DNA of 17,059 nucleotides, from NCBI GenBank assembly GCA_020860885.1, contig JAJBTS010000037.1, forward strand, positions 1 to 17,059, written 5' to 3'. Numbering within the stretch: position 1 is the stretch's first letter; the number at the start of each line of letters is the position of its first letter. Origin of the DNA: Bacteroidales bacterium (GTDB taxonomy: Bacteria > Bacteroidota > Bacteroidia > Bacteroidales > Azobacteroidaceae). Shown here piece after piece: positions 1-7,813 of this stretch. The notes under the pieces were generated by a model that searched no databases, was not told where the DNA came from, and was given only the letters and a program-made list of their open reading frames with translations. Position numbers and translations under genes: made by a program.

Positions 1-23
1 ATACCGCATTTAGAAAAAATCAC

Positions 24-31
24 TACCTTTG
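24..31 (+). promoter_or_regulatory. Bacteroidota -7 promoter element for the lipoprotein gene
   Basis: The sequence TACCTTTG is a perfect match to the TAnnTTTG -7 element of the Bacteroidota primary sigma factor. The place where a -33 TTTG would lie is at the extreme left edge (about 1-4) and does not match. Transcription would start near 38, leaving a leader of roughly 14 nt before the ATG at 52. This is inference from motif and spacing only. Confidence 0.5.
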
Positions 32-51
32 TAACACTAAGTAAAATTGAA

Positions 52-870
52 ATGAAAGAATATCTTTTTCTCTTAACTTTTGTTTTATTGTTCAGCTGTT
101 GCAACAACGATAAAGAGGCTGCGCAGAAACAATTGCAGGAAGCGAGGATTTTATATGAAAATGCAGAATTCGGATCTGCCAAACAAGTTCTCGACAGCTT
201 GAAAATCAAATTTCCGAAAGAACTATCGGCCCAAAAAGAGGCATTAGCCTTAATGCGCGAAATAGAAGTGGAAGAGCAAAAAAGGAATATTGCTTTTTGC
301 GACAGCATGTTTCAGGTACGCCGGACGGAAGCCGATTCGCTGAAACAGCATTTCATTTTTGAAAAAACCGAATACGACAATCAGGGACGATATATCGACA
401 AAAACTACAATCCGCAACCCGGATATGCTTCTAAATACATTAAGATACATGTGGATGAAAAGAGCGACCTGGTTTTGAGTAGTGTTTACCGGGGAAGTCC
501 GATCAAACACAATCAGGTAAAGGTATCTATTCCTTCCGGTGAATATGCCGAAACAGAGATCATTCCTTTTGACGGCGGCGCCAATTATTCTTTCAAAGAC
601 CTGGACGGTATAACTTACGAAACAGTGACTTACCAGAAAGGTAAAGACAATGGAGTGCTGCAGTTTATACATAACTATGCGGATAATAAAATTACTTTGG
701 AATATCTGGGAGGCAAAAAGACCAGCCCATATGTCCTGTCTGCAAAAGAGAAAAAGGCGGTTGTAAATACCGTTCATTTCGCAGCCATATTGAAAGACCT
801 CGACCAGTTTAAGAGCGAGCGGGAAAAAGCGGAGAAAAGACTTGAATACTTACAAACAAAGATCCATTAA
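52..870 (+). CDS. Putative lipoprotein of unknown function
   Basis: The 272-residue product starts with a short hydrophobic signal (residues 5-15) ending in a lipobox-like L-F-S-C with Cys16 as the probable lipidated residue, so it is likely anchored to a membrane on the periplasmic side or exported further. Residues 20-75 are a helical stretch (rich in Ala, Glu, Leu, Lys) that resembles one or two TPR-type helical pairs: YENAEFGSAKQVLDSLKIKFP fits the hairpin of a TPR unit. Residues about 105-235 look beta-rich with many Tyr and charged residues, and the last 25 residues form a charged coiled-coil-like helix. I recognise no named domain or enzyme motif. It has its own -7 element and is separated by 79 nt from upp, which has its own promoter, so it is probably a single-gene unit. 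The Phe at the -2 position of the lipobox is unusual, so lipidation is likely but not certain. No terminator is obvious after the stop. Confidence 0.8.
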   Translation: MKEYLFLLTFVLLFSCCNNDKEAAQKQLQEARILYENAEFGSAKQVLDSLKIKFPKELSAQKEALALMREIEVEEQKRNIAFCDSMFQVRRTEADSLKQHFIFEKTEYDNQGRYIDKNYNPQPGYASKYIKIHVDEKSDLVLSSVYRGSPIKHNQVKVSIPSGEYAETEIIPFDGGANYSFKDLDGITYETVTYQKGKDNGVLQFIHNYADNKITLEYLGGKKTSPYVLSAKEKKAVVNTVHFAAILKDLDQFKSEREKAEKRLEYLQTKIH

Positions 871-905
871 ATATATTAATAATAACAGGAGACAGACGGT
901 ATAAC

Positions 906-936
906 TTTGAAATCTCTTGCGGAATAATTATCTTTG
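906..936 (+). promoter_or_regulatory. Strong -33/-7 promoter of the upp-ruvB operon
   Basis: TTTG at 906-909 (-33) is followed after exactly 19 nt by TATCTTTG at 929-936 (-7), the classical Bacteroidota layout TTTG-N19-TAnnTTTG. Transcription should start around 941-943, only some 7-9 nt before the upp ATG at 950, so the mRNA is nearly leaderless and has no room for a Shine-Dalgarno site. A second copy of the -7 consensus, TAACTTTG at 902-909, overlaps the -33 box. Confidence 0.7.
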
Positions 937-949
937 AAGAAATATAAAT

Positions 950-1606
950 ATGACCGTTCACAATGAAAGTGATAACAATAGCCTGTTAAATCAATTTATC
1001 GCTGAGATCCGGGATATTACCATCCATACGGATAGTCTTCGTTTCCGTAAGAACCTGGAGAGAATCGGAGAAATAATTGCTTATGAAATAAGCAAAACAT
1101 TCAACTACTCTCTCTCGAAAGTCCAGACGCCTTTAGGCTTCAGTGAAATTCCCCTGATTACGGACCGGGTGGTTCTTTCTCCTATCCTGAGGGCCGGATT
1201 GCCTTTTCATCAGGGATTCCTGGAATTTTTCGATAAGGCTGAAAATGCTTTTGTCTCAGCGGCCCGGCAATACAAAGAAGATCATACGAATTTCAAAATA
1301 GTAGTAGAATATTTATCTTCTCCTTCCATAGAAGGAAAAACGTTGATTATTATTGATCCGATGCTAGCTACGGCAGGGTCGCTGGAATTGGCTTACAAGG
1401 CTTTATTAGCGAGAGGTATTCCTGAAAGCATCCATATTGCCTGCGCTATTGCCAGTAAAAGAGGAATTGAAAGAACACGGGAAATATTTCCGGTCGAAAA
1501 AACAACTATATGGGCGGCTGCAATCGACCCTGAATTAAATGAAAAAGCTTACATCGTTCCGGGAATAGGAGATGCCGGGGATTTAAGCTTCGGAGAAAAG
1601 ATCTGA
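950..1606 (+). CDS. upp: Uracil phosphoribosyltransferase
   Basis: This 218-residue protein matches the UPRT family, which joins uracil and PRPP to give UMP and pyrophosphate in pyrimidine salvage; it would act in the cytoplasm. The PRPP loop is DPMLATAGS (136-144), the segment LSPILRAG (76-83) matches the family's V-P-x-L-R-A-G strand, and the uracil-binding C-terminus [11 protein letters not shown] (201-211) is very typical. Length is close to the usual 205-220. The loop differs from the common DPMLATGGS in having Ala for one Gly, which I take to be lineage variation. The ATG at 950 is supported by the promoter at 906-936 that would start transcription just before it. It is the first gene of a tight cluster: ruvB begins one base after its stop, so the two are probably translationally coupled. 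Orthology to upp rather than a bifunctional PyrR is supported by the uracil-site motif. Confidence 0.93.
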   Translation: MTVHNESDNNSLLNQFIAEIRDITIHTDSLRFRKNLERIGEIIAYEISKTFNYSLSKVQTPLGFSEIPLITDRVVLSPILRAGLPFHQGFLEFFDKAENAFVSAARQYKEDHTNFKIVVEYLSSPSIEGKTLIIIDPMLATAGSLELAYKALLARGIPESIHIACAIASKRGIERTREIFPVEKTTIWAAAIDPELNEKAYIVPGIGDAGDLSFGEKI

Positions 1607-1607
1607 G

Positions 1608-2627
1608 ATGGAAAATTATAACATTCGTTCCAATAATATAAGTGAGAAAGAAAAAGAATTCGAGAACGCTCTTCGTCCTCTTTCTTTTAAGAGTTTCAGC
1701 GGCCAGGATAAAATCGTTGAAAACTTAAGGATTTTTGTCCAGGCTGCCTGTATGCGGACAGAAGCTTTGGATCATGTATTACTACACGGTCCTCCGGGAT
1801 TGGGAAAAACGACTCTGTCGAACATCATAGCCAATGAATTAAACGTCGGATTTAAAGTAACTTCGGGCCCTGTCCTGGACAAACCGGGAGACCTGGCTGG
1901 TGTTCTTACCTCTCTCGAAAGGAATGAAGTTCTTTTTATTGACGAGATACATCGTCTGAATCCGGTTGTGGAGGAATATCTTTATTCCGCCATGGAAGAT
2001 TACCGGATCGATATTATGATCGATAAAGGTCCGAGCGCCCGTTCCATCCAGATAGACCTGGAACCCTTCACTTTAATAGGCGCAACTACCCGAAGCGGTT
2101 TGTTAACGTCTCCTCTCCGGGCTCGTTTCGGCATTAATTTGCATTTGGAATACTACGACATCAGTACTCTTGCGGCTATTGTAAAGCGATCGGCTGCCAT
2201 ATTGAATGTTCCGTGCGACGACAATGCTGCTGTTGAAATAGCTTCCAGGAGCCGGGGAACTCCACGGGTAAGCAATGCCTTACTAAGAAGGGTACGTGAT
2301 TTCGCACAGGTAAAAGGAAGTGGAAAGATAGACCAGTCTATTGCCTGTTTTGCGCTGGAATCGCTCAATATAGATAAATACGGACTGGACGAGATAGACA
2401 ACAAAATATTACTTACTATCATAGATAAGTTCAGTGGAGGCCCTGTCGGTTTAACAACCATAGCTACGGCTTTAGGGGAAGATGCGGGCACCATTGAAGA
2501 AGTATACGAACCCTTTCTTATTAAAGAAGGCTTTTTAAAAAGGACCCCCCGGGGAAGAGAAGCCACCCTCCTCGCCTATTCGCATTTAGGCAGGACGCGC
2601 TCGGCCCAGCAGGGAACACTCTTTTAA
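1608..2627 (+). CDS. ruvB: Holliday junction branch-migration ATPase RuvB
   Basis: The 339-residue product is a full-length RuvB, the hexameric AAA+ motor that, with RuvA, drives Holliday-junction branch migration in recombinational repair. Visible motifs are Walker [10 protein letters not shown] (61-69), Walker [11 protein letters not shown] (108-117, with D112 and E113), sensor 1 GATTR (158-162), the arginine finger in SPLRARFG (R171), the sensor 2 region [17 protein letters not shown], and the C-terminal winged-helix DNA-binding part with the signature [19 protein letters not shown]. The ATG lies one base after the upp stop and is preceded by GGAG at 1592-1595 inside the end of upp, which supports this start. 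The gene sits without ruvA or ruvC, as is common in this phylum. The flippase gene follows after 5 nt. Confidence 0.97.
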   Translation: MENYNIRSNNISEKEKEFENALRPLSFKSFSGQDKIVENLRIFVQAACMRTEALDHVLLHGPPGLGKTTLSNIIANELNVGFKVTSGPVLDKPGDLAGVLTSLERNEVLFIDEIHRLNPVVEEYLYSAMEDYRIDIMIDKGPSARSIQIDLEPFTLIGATTRSGLLTSPLRARFGINLHLEYYDISTLAAIVKRSAAILNVPCDDNAAVEIASRSRGTPRVSNALLRRVRDFAQVKGSGKIDQSIACFALESLNIDKYGLDEIDNKILLTIIDKFSGGPVGLTTIATALGEDAGTIEEVYEPFLIKEGFLKRTPRGREATLLAYSHLGRTRSAQQGTLF

Positions 2628-2632
2628 GAATT

Positions 2633-4129
2633 ATGGCAGAAACAAAATCATTAATAAAAGATAGCGCTATCTACGGAGGAACGACTATCCTGGTAAGGAT
2701 GATCAATTGGTTGATGACTTTCTTACTTACCCGGGCTTTAACTCCTGCCGATTTCGGGTTGATGAGCAACTTGTATGCTTATGCAGCCCTGGCTATTGTG
2801 CTTCTTACCTTCGGAATGGAAACCGGTTTTTTCCGTTTTGCCTCTCAGAAAGATAAATACAATCCTAAAACGGTATTTTCTACTGTACTGATTATCGTCA
2901 CGGCAATTATATTAGTTGCATTTGTGGTATTCCAGGTGTTCCTTCCCGATATTCGGCCTTATATATGGGAAGACAATGCGCCGGAAATATACATCCGTTT
3001 TGTAATTATTATTTTGTGTCTGGATTCTTTCAGCGCCATTCCTTTCGCTTACTTACGCTACCAGAAAAAAGCTAAGAAATTCGGAAGCCTGAAGTTATTA
3101 TTCGTCATACTTTATGCCGGTTTCTGCATCTTTTTCCTTGTCATCTGCCCGTGGATCAATAAATATCAGCCTCAACTCATCTCCTGGTTCTGGATCGAAG
3201 ATTTTGAACTGGGTTATGTATTTGTTTCCAACCTGATTGCTACAACGATAGAAAATCTATGTCTTGTTCCGGACTTAACCGGATTCAAATACAAATTCGA
3301 CAAATCATTAGCTGTTAAACTGCTGCGTTATTGTTTCCCTTTGGTACTTATGGGAGTTGCAGGAATCAGTAACCAGGTTTTCGACAAGATCATTTTTCCT
3401 TTTATCTATGGTGATTCTTCCATGGCATTCGATGAATTGGGTATCTACAGCGCATGTTTTAAGATTGCCCTGATTATGATCATGTTTACCCAGGCTTTCC
3501 GGTATGCTTACGAACCTTTTATTTTCGAGAAGAGCAAAGATACGGATGCCAAACAATCGTATGCAGACGTAATGAAATACTTTGTCATTTTCGGACTGCT
3601 AATCTTTCTGGGAGTCGTATTTTATTTAGATATCATTAAATATTTCATTGATGAAGAATACTTCGGAGCCTTAGGGATTGTACCGGTTGCTTTGCTGGGA
3701 GAACTTTTTTTTGCTATTTACGCCAACCTTTCCCTCTGGTATAAATTAAATGACAAAACCCATTGGGGAGCTGTTTTCTCCATCCTAGCCTGTATTATTA
3801 TTGTTCTTATCAATGTTATTTTTATTCCTGTTTACGGGTATTGGGCTTGTGCATGGGCCGTATTTGTCGGAAACGGATTTATTATGCTTCTTTCTTATTT
3901 TATAGGACAAAGAGAGTATCCTGTAAAATACGATCTGAAAACAATAGGTATTTACAGTTGTTTAGCCATGGTTTTGTATGCAATATCTTATTTTGTACCT
4001 ATCGAAAACGAATGGGCGCATATGGGTTTTAATACCCTTTTAATTGCTGTTTATATTCTATTTCTTCTTAAAAGAGATCTTCCTTTAAAGGAAATACCTT
4101 ATTTAAATCGCTTTATTAATAAACAATGA
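2633..4129 (+). CDS. Polysaccharide/oligosaccharide flippase (Wzx/MATE-like)
   Basis: This 498-residue protein is almost wholly hydrophobic, with about 12-14 membrane helices and short charged loops. The N-terminus (KDSAIYGGTTILVRMINW, then LLTRALTPADFGLMSNLYAY at about 36-55) is the hallmark of the polysaccharide-biosynthesis/MOP flippase family, whose members move undecaprenyl-linked sugars across the inner membrane. Substrate cannot be read from sequence: O-antigen, capsule or another lipid-linked glycan are all possible. No glycosyltransferase genes surround it, so it is not in an obvious polysaccharide locus; instead it lies 5 nt after ruvB and its stop overlaps the start of the next gene in an ATGA, so it is clearly cotranscribed with upp and ruvB. 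An alternative within the same superfamily is a MATE-type exporter, but the N-terminal motif favours a flippase. Confidence 0.88.
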   Translation: MAETKSLIKDSAIYGGTTILVRMINWLMTFLLTRALTPADFGLMSNLYAYAALAIVLLTFGMETGFFRFASQKDKYNPKTVFSTVLIIVTAIILVAFVVFQVFLPDIRPYIWEDNAPEIYIRFVIIILCLDSFSAIPFAYLRYQKKAKKFGSLKLLFVILYAGFCIFFLVICPWINKYQPQLISWFWIEDFELGYVFVSNLIATTIENLCLVPDLTGFKYKFDKSLAVKLLRYCFPLVLMGVAGISNQVFDKIIFPFIYGDSSMAFDELGIYSACFKIALIMIMFTQAFRYAYEPFIFEKSKDTDAKQSYADVMKYFVIFGLLIFLGVVFYLDIIKYFIDEEYFGALGIVPVALLGELFFAIYANLSLWYKLNDKTHWGAVFSILACIIIVLINVIFIPVYGYWACAWAVFVGNGFIMLLSYFIGQREYPVKYDLKTIGIYSCLAMVLYAISYFVPIENEWAHMGFNTLLIAVYILFLLKRDLPLKEIPYLNRFINKQ

Positions 4130-5487
4130 ACTACTGGAAAAGAATAATAAGCAAGTTAAGACTTTTTTTCCTTCGTAAACTGGATATAAAAAGTGAAAAA
4201 GAAGACGATCTGGAAACCATCGACACCATAAAAAAAGGAGTTGAGTTTACAGGCACGAATCTTTGGGTATTGATCTTCGCTATACTGATTGCATCCCTGG
4301 GATTAAATGTTAATTCGACTGCCGTGATTATCGGAGCGATGTTAATATCTCCTTTAATGGGTCCCATCATGGGATTTGGCCTCGGTTTAGGAATCAACGA
4401 TTTCGAACTATTCAAAAAAAGCATACGTAATTTTGGTATTGCTACGTTTTACAGTGTGGTAGCCTCTACCCTCTTTTTTATCTTATCACCTATTTCCGAG
4501 GCTCAATCCGAACTTCTGGCGCGTACACAACCCACGATATACGATGTTTTAATCGCTTTCTTCGGCGGATGTGCAGGAATAATCGCGAGTTGTTCCAAGT
4601 CGAAAGGCAATGTAATTCCCGGAGTCGCCATTGCAACGGCATTGATGCCTCCTTTATGTACTGCGGGTTTCGGACTTGCAACCGGTAATCTATCTTATTT
4701 CTTCGGAGCTTTCTACTTATATTTCATAAATACCGTATTCATTGCCCTGGCCACATTCTTTGTAGTAAAAATACTTAAGTTTCCTAAAGTGGTATTGGTT
4801 GACAAAAATCTTCAGAAGAAAGTATCGCGCATTATTACCGCCATTGTTATCTGTACCATTATACCGTCTTCTTATCTCACCTATAATATGATCCAGAACA
4901 ACTGGTTTGAGAATCAGGCCAATTTATTTATCACTAAAGAAATGTCTTACCCAGGCACTCACATCATCAACAGAGAGATAGGCAGGAAAGGAAAAGAGAA
5001 GGAAATAAAGATCATTACGATCGGCAAAACTATTCCTGATCTGGCTCTGGAGCAGGCGAGGGAGAAACTGGATGATTATGGCCTTTCGGGGACAAAAGTA
5101 TCTATCCAACAAGGGATGCGCGACACCGAAAACGAAATGGACGCTATAAAAGATATGGTAATGAAGAACTTTTATGAATATGCGCAAACATCCATAGAAG
5201 AGAAAAACATTCTTATCGATTCTTTAAGCCAGCAATTAAAAAAATACGAAGATTTTGATCAACTGAGCATGGACTTGATTCCGGAATTCAAAGCTTTATT
5301 CCCTAAAGTAAAAGAAGCTTCTATCTCCCGCACGTGGTTGATCAATATAGAAACGGAAAAATACGAGCCTACTACGCTGGTATATTTGCATGTAAGCAGT
5401 CCGCTTACAAAAGAAAAGCGGGAAGCCATGACAGAGTGGTTGAAAGCACGTACAAATTCTGCCAATCTTAAATTGATCGAACAATAA
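4126..5487 (+). CDS. DUF389 (TIGR00341-like) multi-pass membrane protein
   Basis: The 453-residue product has a charged N-terminus, about six to seven membrane helices between residues 45 and 255, and a soluble C-terminal part of about 195 residues. Two family-typical segments are clear: VIIGAMLISPLMGPIMGFG (about 67-85) and GVAIATALMPPLCTAGFGLA (about 165-184), which identify DUF389. The function of DUF389 proteins is not established; the repeated small-residue helices suggest a transporter or channel-like fold, but that is inference. The C-terminal part contains alternating beta/alpha stretches, a charged helix (about 340-385) and ends in a segment that looks like a small alpha/beta domain; I do not recognise it. 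The ATG overlaps the flippase stop (ATGA at 4126-4129), showing tight coupling. It is the last gene of the rightward operon, with a hairpin terminator directly after the stop. Confidence 0.88.
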   Translation: MNYWKRIISKLRLFFLRKLDIKSEKEDDLETIDTIKKGVEFTGTNLWVLIFAILIASLGLNVNSTAVIIGAMLISPLMGPIMGFGLGLGINDFELFKKSIRNFGIATFYSVVASTLFFILSPISEAQSELLARTQPTIYDVLIAFFGGCAGIIASCSKSKGNVIPGVAIATALMPPLCTAGFGLATGNLSYFFGAFYLYFINTVFIALATFFVVKILKFPKVVLVDKNLQKKVSRIITAIVICTIIPSSYLTYNMIQNNWFENQANLFITKEMSYPGTHIINREIGRKGKEKEIKIITIGKTIPDLALEQAREKLDDYGLSGTKVSIQQGMRDTENEMDAIKDMVMKNFYEYAQTSIEEKNILIDSLSQQLKKYEDFDQLSMDLIPEFKALFPKVKEASISRTWLINIETEKYEPTTLVYLHVSSPLTKEKREAMTEWLKARTNSANLKLIEQ

Positions 5488-5531
5488 AAAAAGATTGTCC
5501 CAAAGTAGTTCTTTTTGAGACAATCTTTTTT
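5487..5531. terminator. Bidirectional intrinsic terminator between converging genes
   Basis: GATTGTC at 5493-5499 pairs perfectly with GACAATC at 5519-5525, extended by an A-run (5487-5492) pairing with a T-run (5526-5531); additional C-A-A-A/T-T-T-G pairs (5501-5504 with 5514-5517) narrow the loop. The T-run on both strands means it can stop the rightward DUF389 operon and also the leftward secreted-protein gene, whose stop codon lies at 5556. Confidence 0.85.
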
Positions 5532-5555
5532 ATCGTATTTATTTATCAGAAATTC

Positions 5556-7604
5556 TTATCTCCGGGGAACAAACACTTTCGTTGCAGAAACTTTCTTTGA
5601 CGCATGAATTTGTTTACGGATATAAATACCTTCCTGTGATGGAAGAGCATTCAACTGAATACCTTGCAAAGTATAATATACAGTGTCGACAACAGGATCA
5701 TTATCAGATATTTCCTCCATATCTTCTATACCGGTATCAACTCCCCACATATCCAGAGGAATGAGAATAAGTTCCGCTCCGGAATCTTCGCTTGACCATC
5801 CGCCGACAGAGGTTGAACTTCCGCCGAAGTCATTAATAAATCTATAGGATTGCGTTGGATCTTCCAAACACTCTAATTGCCAGTTATTGGTTGTGGAATA
5901 GCGGATGAAAGTATATTTGGCGCCTTCACCTTCAGGCACAAGAATTGTCTGAGCATCCGTAACGGTGGCTCCAAATTCATTACCCATAGCATCAGCGATA
6001 ACGAAGCTATCCCATGCTCCTACAAATTTCCAATGGAAGGAAGCATCTTCCGGATCTACCACTTCAGACTGCGTGATTCCTTGTCCTTCACCCGAACTTT
6101 TGAAAGCATGAGTCGTTAAACCTTTACCAATTACCCTGTTAAATTGAATAAAATACCAGGCTTCCTTTTGATCCGTACTAAATTCCGGGAAATTTGTCTT
6201 TTTATAAGTACCTTTTCCGAATTCGTAGAATTTAACCGAATTACCTACATCCGTCAAACTGTAATACTGGGTAAAACCTTTATCGTTATTGGTTTTATTA
6301 ATGAAAGAAATGGATTTTTGCAGGGTTACCTCTCCGGTAATCTCATCGGTAACTTCTTTTTCATATTCATTCCACTGAATCATCCAGGCTCCATCCGTAT
6401 TACGTAATTTGAAAGCAAATGTATGATCCGAAGTTGTCTCTGCCTGAAAACGTCCTACTTTAGTTACTGATATATCTTCGACTATCTCTTCTACATTATA
6501 TTTCAATTGATTTCCTAATTTGCTAACCAATTTATAAGCAGTATCGTTAACAGCTACAAACTTCCATAATTGAGAAGCTTCATCTTCGTTTAATCCGGGA
6601 TATATTTCAAGTTTTTCTCCTGCTCCCTTATCCTTCATATAATAACCCGTTCTCTTATCAAAATGGATACTATACCATACATCGCTGCTACTATTGGCAA
6701 CAGTAGGACTTATTTTAACCGGGATCTTATCTACAGCAGTACCTTTTAACAAGACTTCTTTTACAATCTCCCCGTCGGCTGTTTTCGATTTAACAGTCAA
6801 AGTAGTTGATAATTCTCCTGTTGCCTGAGGCATAAACCAAATAGCAAGAACACCTCCTTGTTGAGGGTCCCAACTTTCGATGGTCCACATAAAATGTGTT
6901 TCGTCGGCCAATGCATAGGTGATATCTTCCGTCAATGCACTAGATCCCCTGATATTAAGTAATTCTGCTGGAACAGATTCATCTGAAGGACTTGTCATCT
7001 TATAAGCATACCCAAAATCTTTCTCCATGAAACCGACATCCAGATCTTCATTGGGTAAAAAGCAAAATTGAGAGTCTTCTTCAACGCCCCAGGCTTCCGT
7101 TTCCATGATCATACCATAGTCCCAGGTAGAATTACCCTGATGCAGGCAAAACAATCCGGTAGCCTGAGGAACAGTCGCACGGATAAAATAATAACCGGGA
7201 TTAGCATCTGTTTCTACAATAGTCCAGTCGGTAGTAGGATTATCGTCTACAATTGCGATATCTTTCGTTTGTGCAGCCCAGTTAAAAACGCTCATCGGTT
7301 TTTTGGTAGATTTATTTACGATAACATACGTTTCATCTCCGTTATCCTCAATTCTCCAAAGCATCCTGTCTAATAATTCTTCCGAGGTTGCTTCGTTCTT
7401 ATAGACACCGTAGACCCTTTCAACACCCAGAGTTTCGTCCAGCTTTGCCGACATTACCCTGTCAAACCTTACATCATTCGAACCTTTAACCTGAATATAA
7501 TACCAGGGACCATTGTCGTCAACGGAAGATTCCGGACTCACTTGCGCCGTGCTCAATCCTAAACTGAGAATTAAGCTCAACAATAAAAAAGTAATTTTCT
7601 TCAT
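5556..7604 (-). CDS. Secreted protein with three trefoil-like repeats, an Ig-like domain and a sorting-type tail
   Basis: The ATG at 7604 gives a 682-residue protein with a classic signal peptide (residues 1-21, cleavage near STAQ). Three segments each open with W-Y-x-I (W34, W310, W483) and carry a later L/H-W-K/R-F/I motif (W83, SQLWKF near W347, SFHWKF near W525) followed by Y-x-L-V-x-K-x-G-N-like strands. This spacing resembles ricin-B-type beta-trefoil units with QxW motifs, so glycan binding is plausible but inferred. Between repeats 1 and 2, residues about 190-295 form an Ig-like beta domain ending in LLKGTA. The last 40 residues (YYTLQG, EGIYIR, then a basic end) match the C-terminal tail style related to type IX sorting domains seen in Bacteroidales. 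No enzyme motif is seen. The protein is probably surface-exposed or released. It is transcribed alone, between two terminators. An upstream in-frame extension to 7700 was rejected because it puts 32 residues before a perfect signal peptide. Confidence 0.82.
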   Translation of the reverse strand: MKKITFLLLSLILSLGLSTAQVSPESSVDDNGPWYYIQVKGSNDVRFDRVMSAKLDETLGVERVYGVYKNEATSEELLDRMLWRIEDNGDETYVIVNKSTKKPMSVFNWAAQTKDIAIVDDNPTTDWTIVETDANPGYYFIRATVPQATGLFCLHQGNSTWDYGMIMETEAWGVEEDSQFCFLPNEDLDVGFMEKDFGYAYKMTSPSDESVPAELLNIRGSSALTEDITYALADETHFMWTIESWDPQQGGVLAIWFMPQATGELSTTLTVKSKTADGEIVKEVLLKGTAVDKIPVKISPTVANSSSDVWYSIHFDKRTGYYMKDKGAGEKLEIYPGLNEDEASQLWKFVAVNDTAYKLVSKLGNQLKYNVEEIVEDISVTKVGRFQAETTSDHTFAFKLRNTDGAWMIQWNEYEKEVTDEITGEVTLQKSISFINKTNNDKGFTQYYSLTDVGNSVKFYEFGKGTYKKTNFPEFSTDQKEAWYFIQFNRVIGKGLTTHAFKSSGEGQGITQSEVVDPEDASFHWKFVGAWDSFVIADAMGNEFGATVTDAQTILVPEGEGAKYTFIRYSTTNNWQLECLEDPTQSYRFINDFGGSSTSVGGWSSEDSGAELILIPLDMWGVDTGIEDMEEISDNDPVVDTVYYTLQGIQLNALPSQEGIYIRKQIHASKKVSATKVFVPRR

Positions 7605-7670
7605 AAACTTTAATAATCTAATTAATACAACATATGTGATAATAAAACACGCTCGATAGAAGGAAAAGGG

Positions 7671-7691
7671 CTTTATAATTCTCTTATAAAG
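7671..7691. repeat. Perfect 8-bp inverted repeat in the leader of the secreted-protein gene
   Basis: CTTTATAA (7671-7678) and TTATAAAG (7684-7691) are perfect inverted copies separated by 5 nt. The repeat lies 67-87 nt upstream of the ATG at 7604, downstream of both promoter candidates. It could be a binding site for a dimeric regulator or an AU-rich hairpin in the 5' leader. There is no T-run after it, so a terminator is unlikely. Confidence 0.55.
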
Positions 7692-7707
7692 GATTAACAT
7701 TCTTATA

Positions 7708-7777
7708 TAAATTTACACTCAACGGCTACAAAGTCAACAAATGCAAATGTATCAAAAAAAAGCCGAATATAAACAAA
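7708..7777 (-). promoter_or_regulatory. Candidate promoters for the secreted-protein gene
   Basis: Two leftward candidates overlap here. The first has a perfect -7 element TACATTTG (7751 down to 7744) with TTTG 22 nt upstream (7777-7774), giving a leader of about 130 nt, but its -33 box sits in the loop of the korB terminator. The second has TTG at 7737-7735, a 19-nt spacer, and a near-match -7 TAAATTTA (7715-7708), giving a leader of about 100 nt. Which is used cannot be decided from sequence. The remaining stretch down to the start codon holds the palindrome at 7671-7691 and no other recognisable element. Confidence 0.4.
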
Positions 7778-7786
7778 TATTCGGCT
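7754..7786 (-). terminator. Intrinsic terminator after korB
   Basis: AGCCGAATAT (7761-7770) and ATATTCGGCT (7777-7786) form a perfect 10-bp stem with a 6-nt loop. Read leftward, after the korB stop at 7814, the stem is followed by a run of seven T residues (A-run at 7754-7760 on the plus strand), the expected intrinsic terminator form. Confidence 0.88.
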
Positions 7787-7813
7787 TCTTTTTTTATTTT
7801 ATTTACTTATTTT

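Noticed and set aside
250..777. 175-codon open frame on the minus strand inside the lipoprotein gene
   Set aside because: Antisense to a gene with its own promoter and signal sequence; no ribosome site, no recognisable domain, and it is confined to the other gene's body.
7605..7700. In-frame N-terminal extension of the secreted protein by 32 residues
   Set aside because: It would bury a textbook signal peptide (MKKITFLLLS...) inside the chain, and the stretch contains the palindrome and lies in the AT-rich leader; the ATG at 7604 is far more likely.
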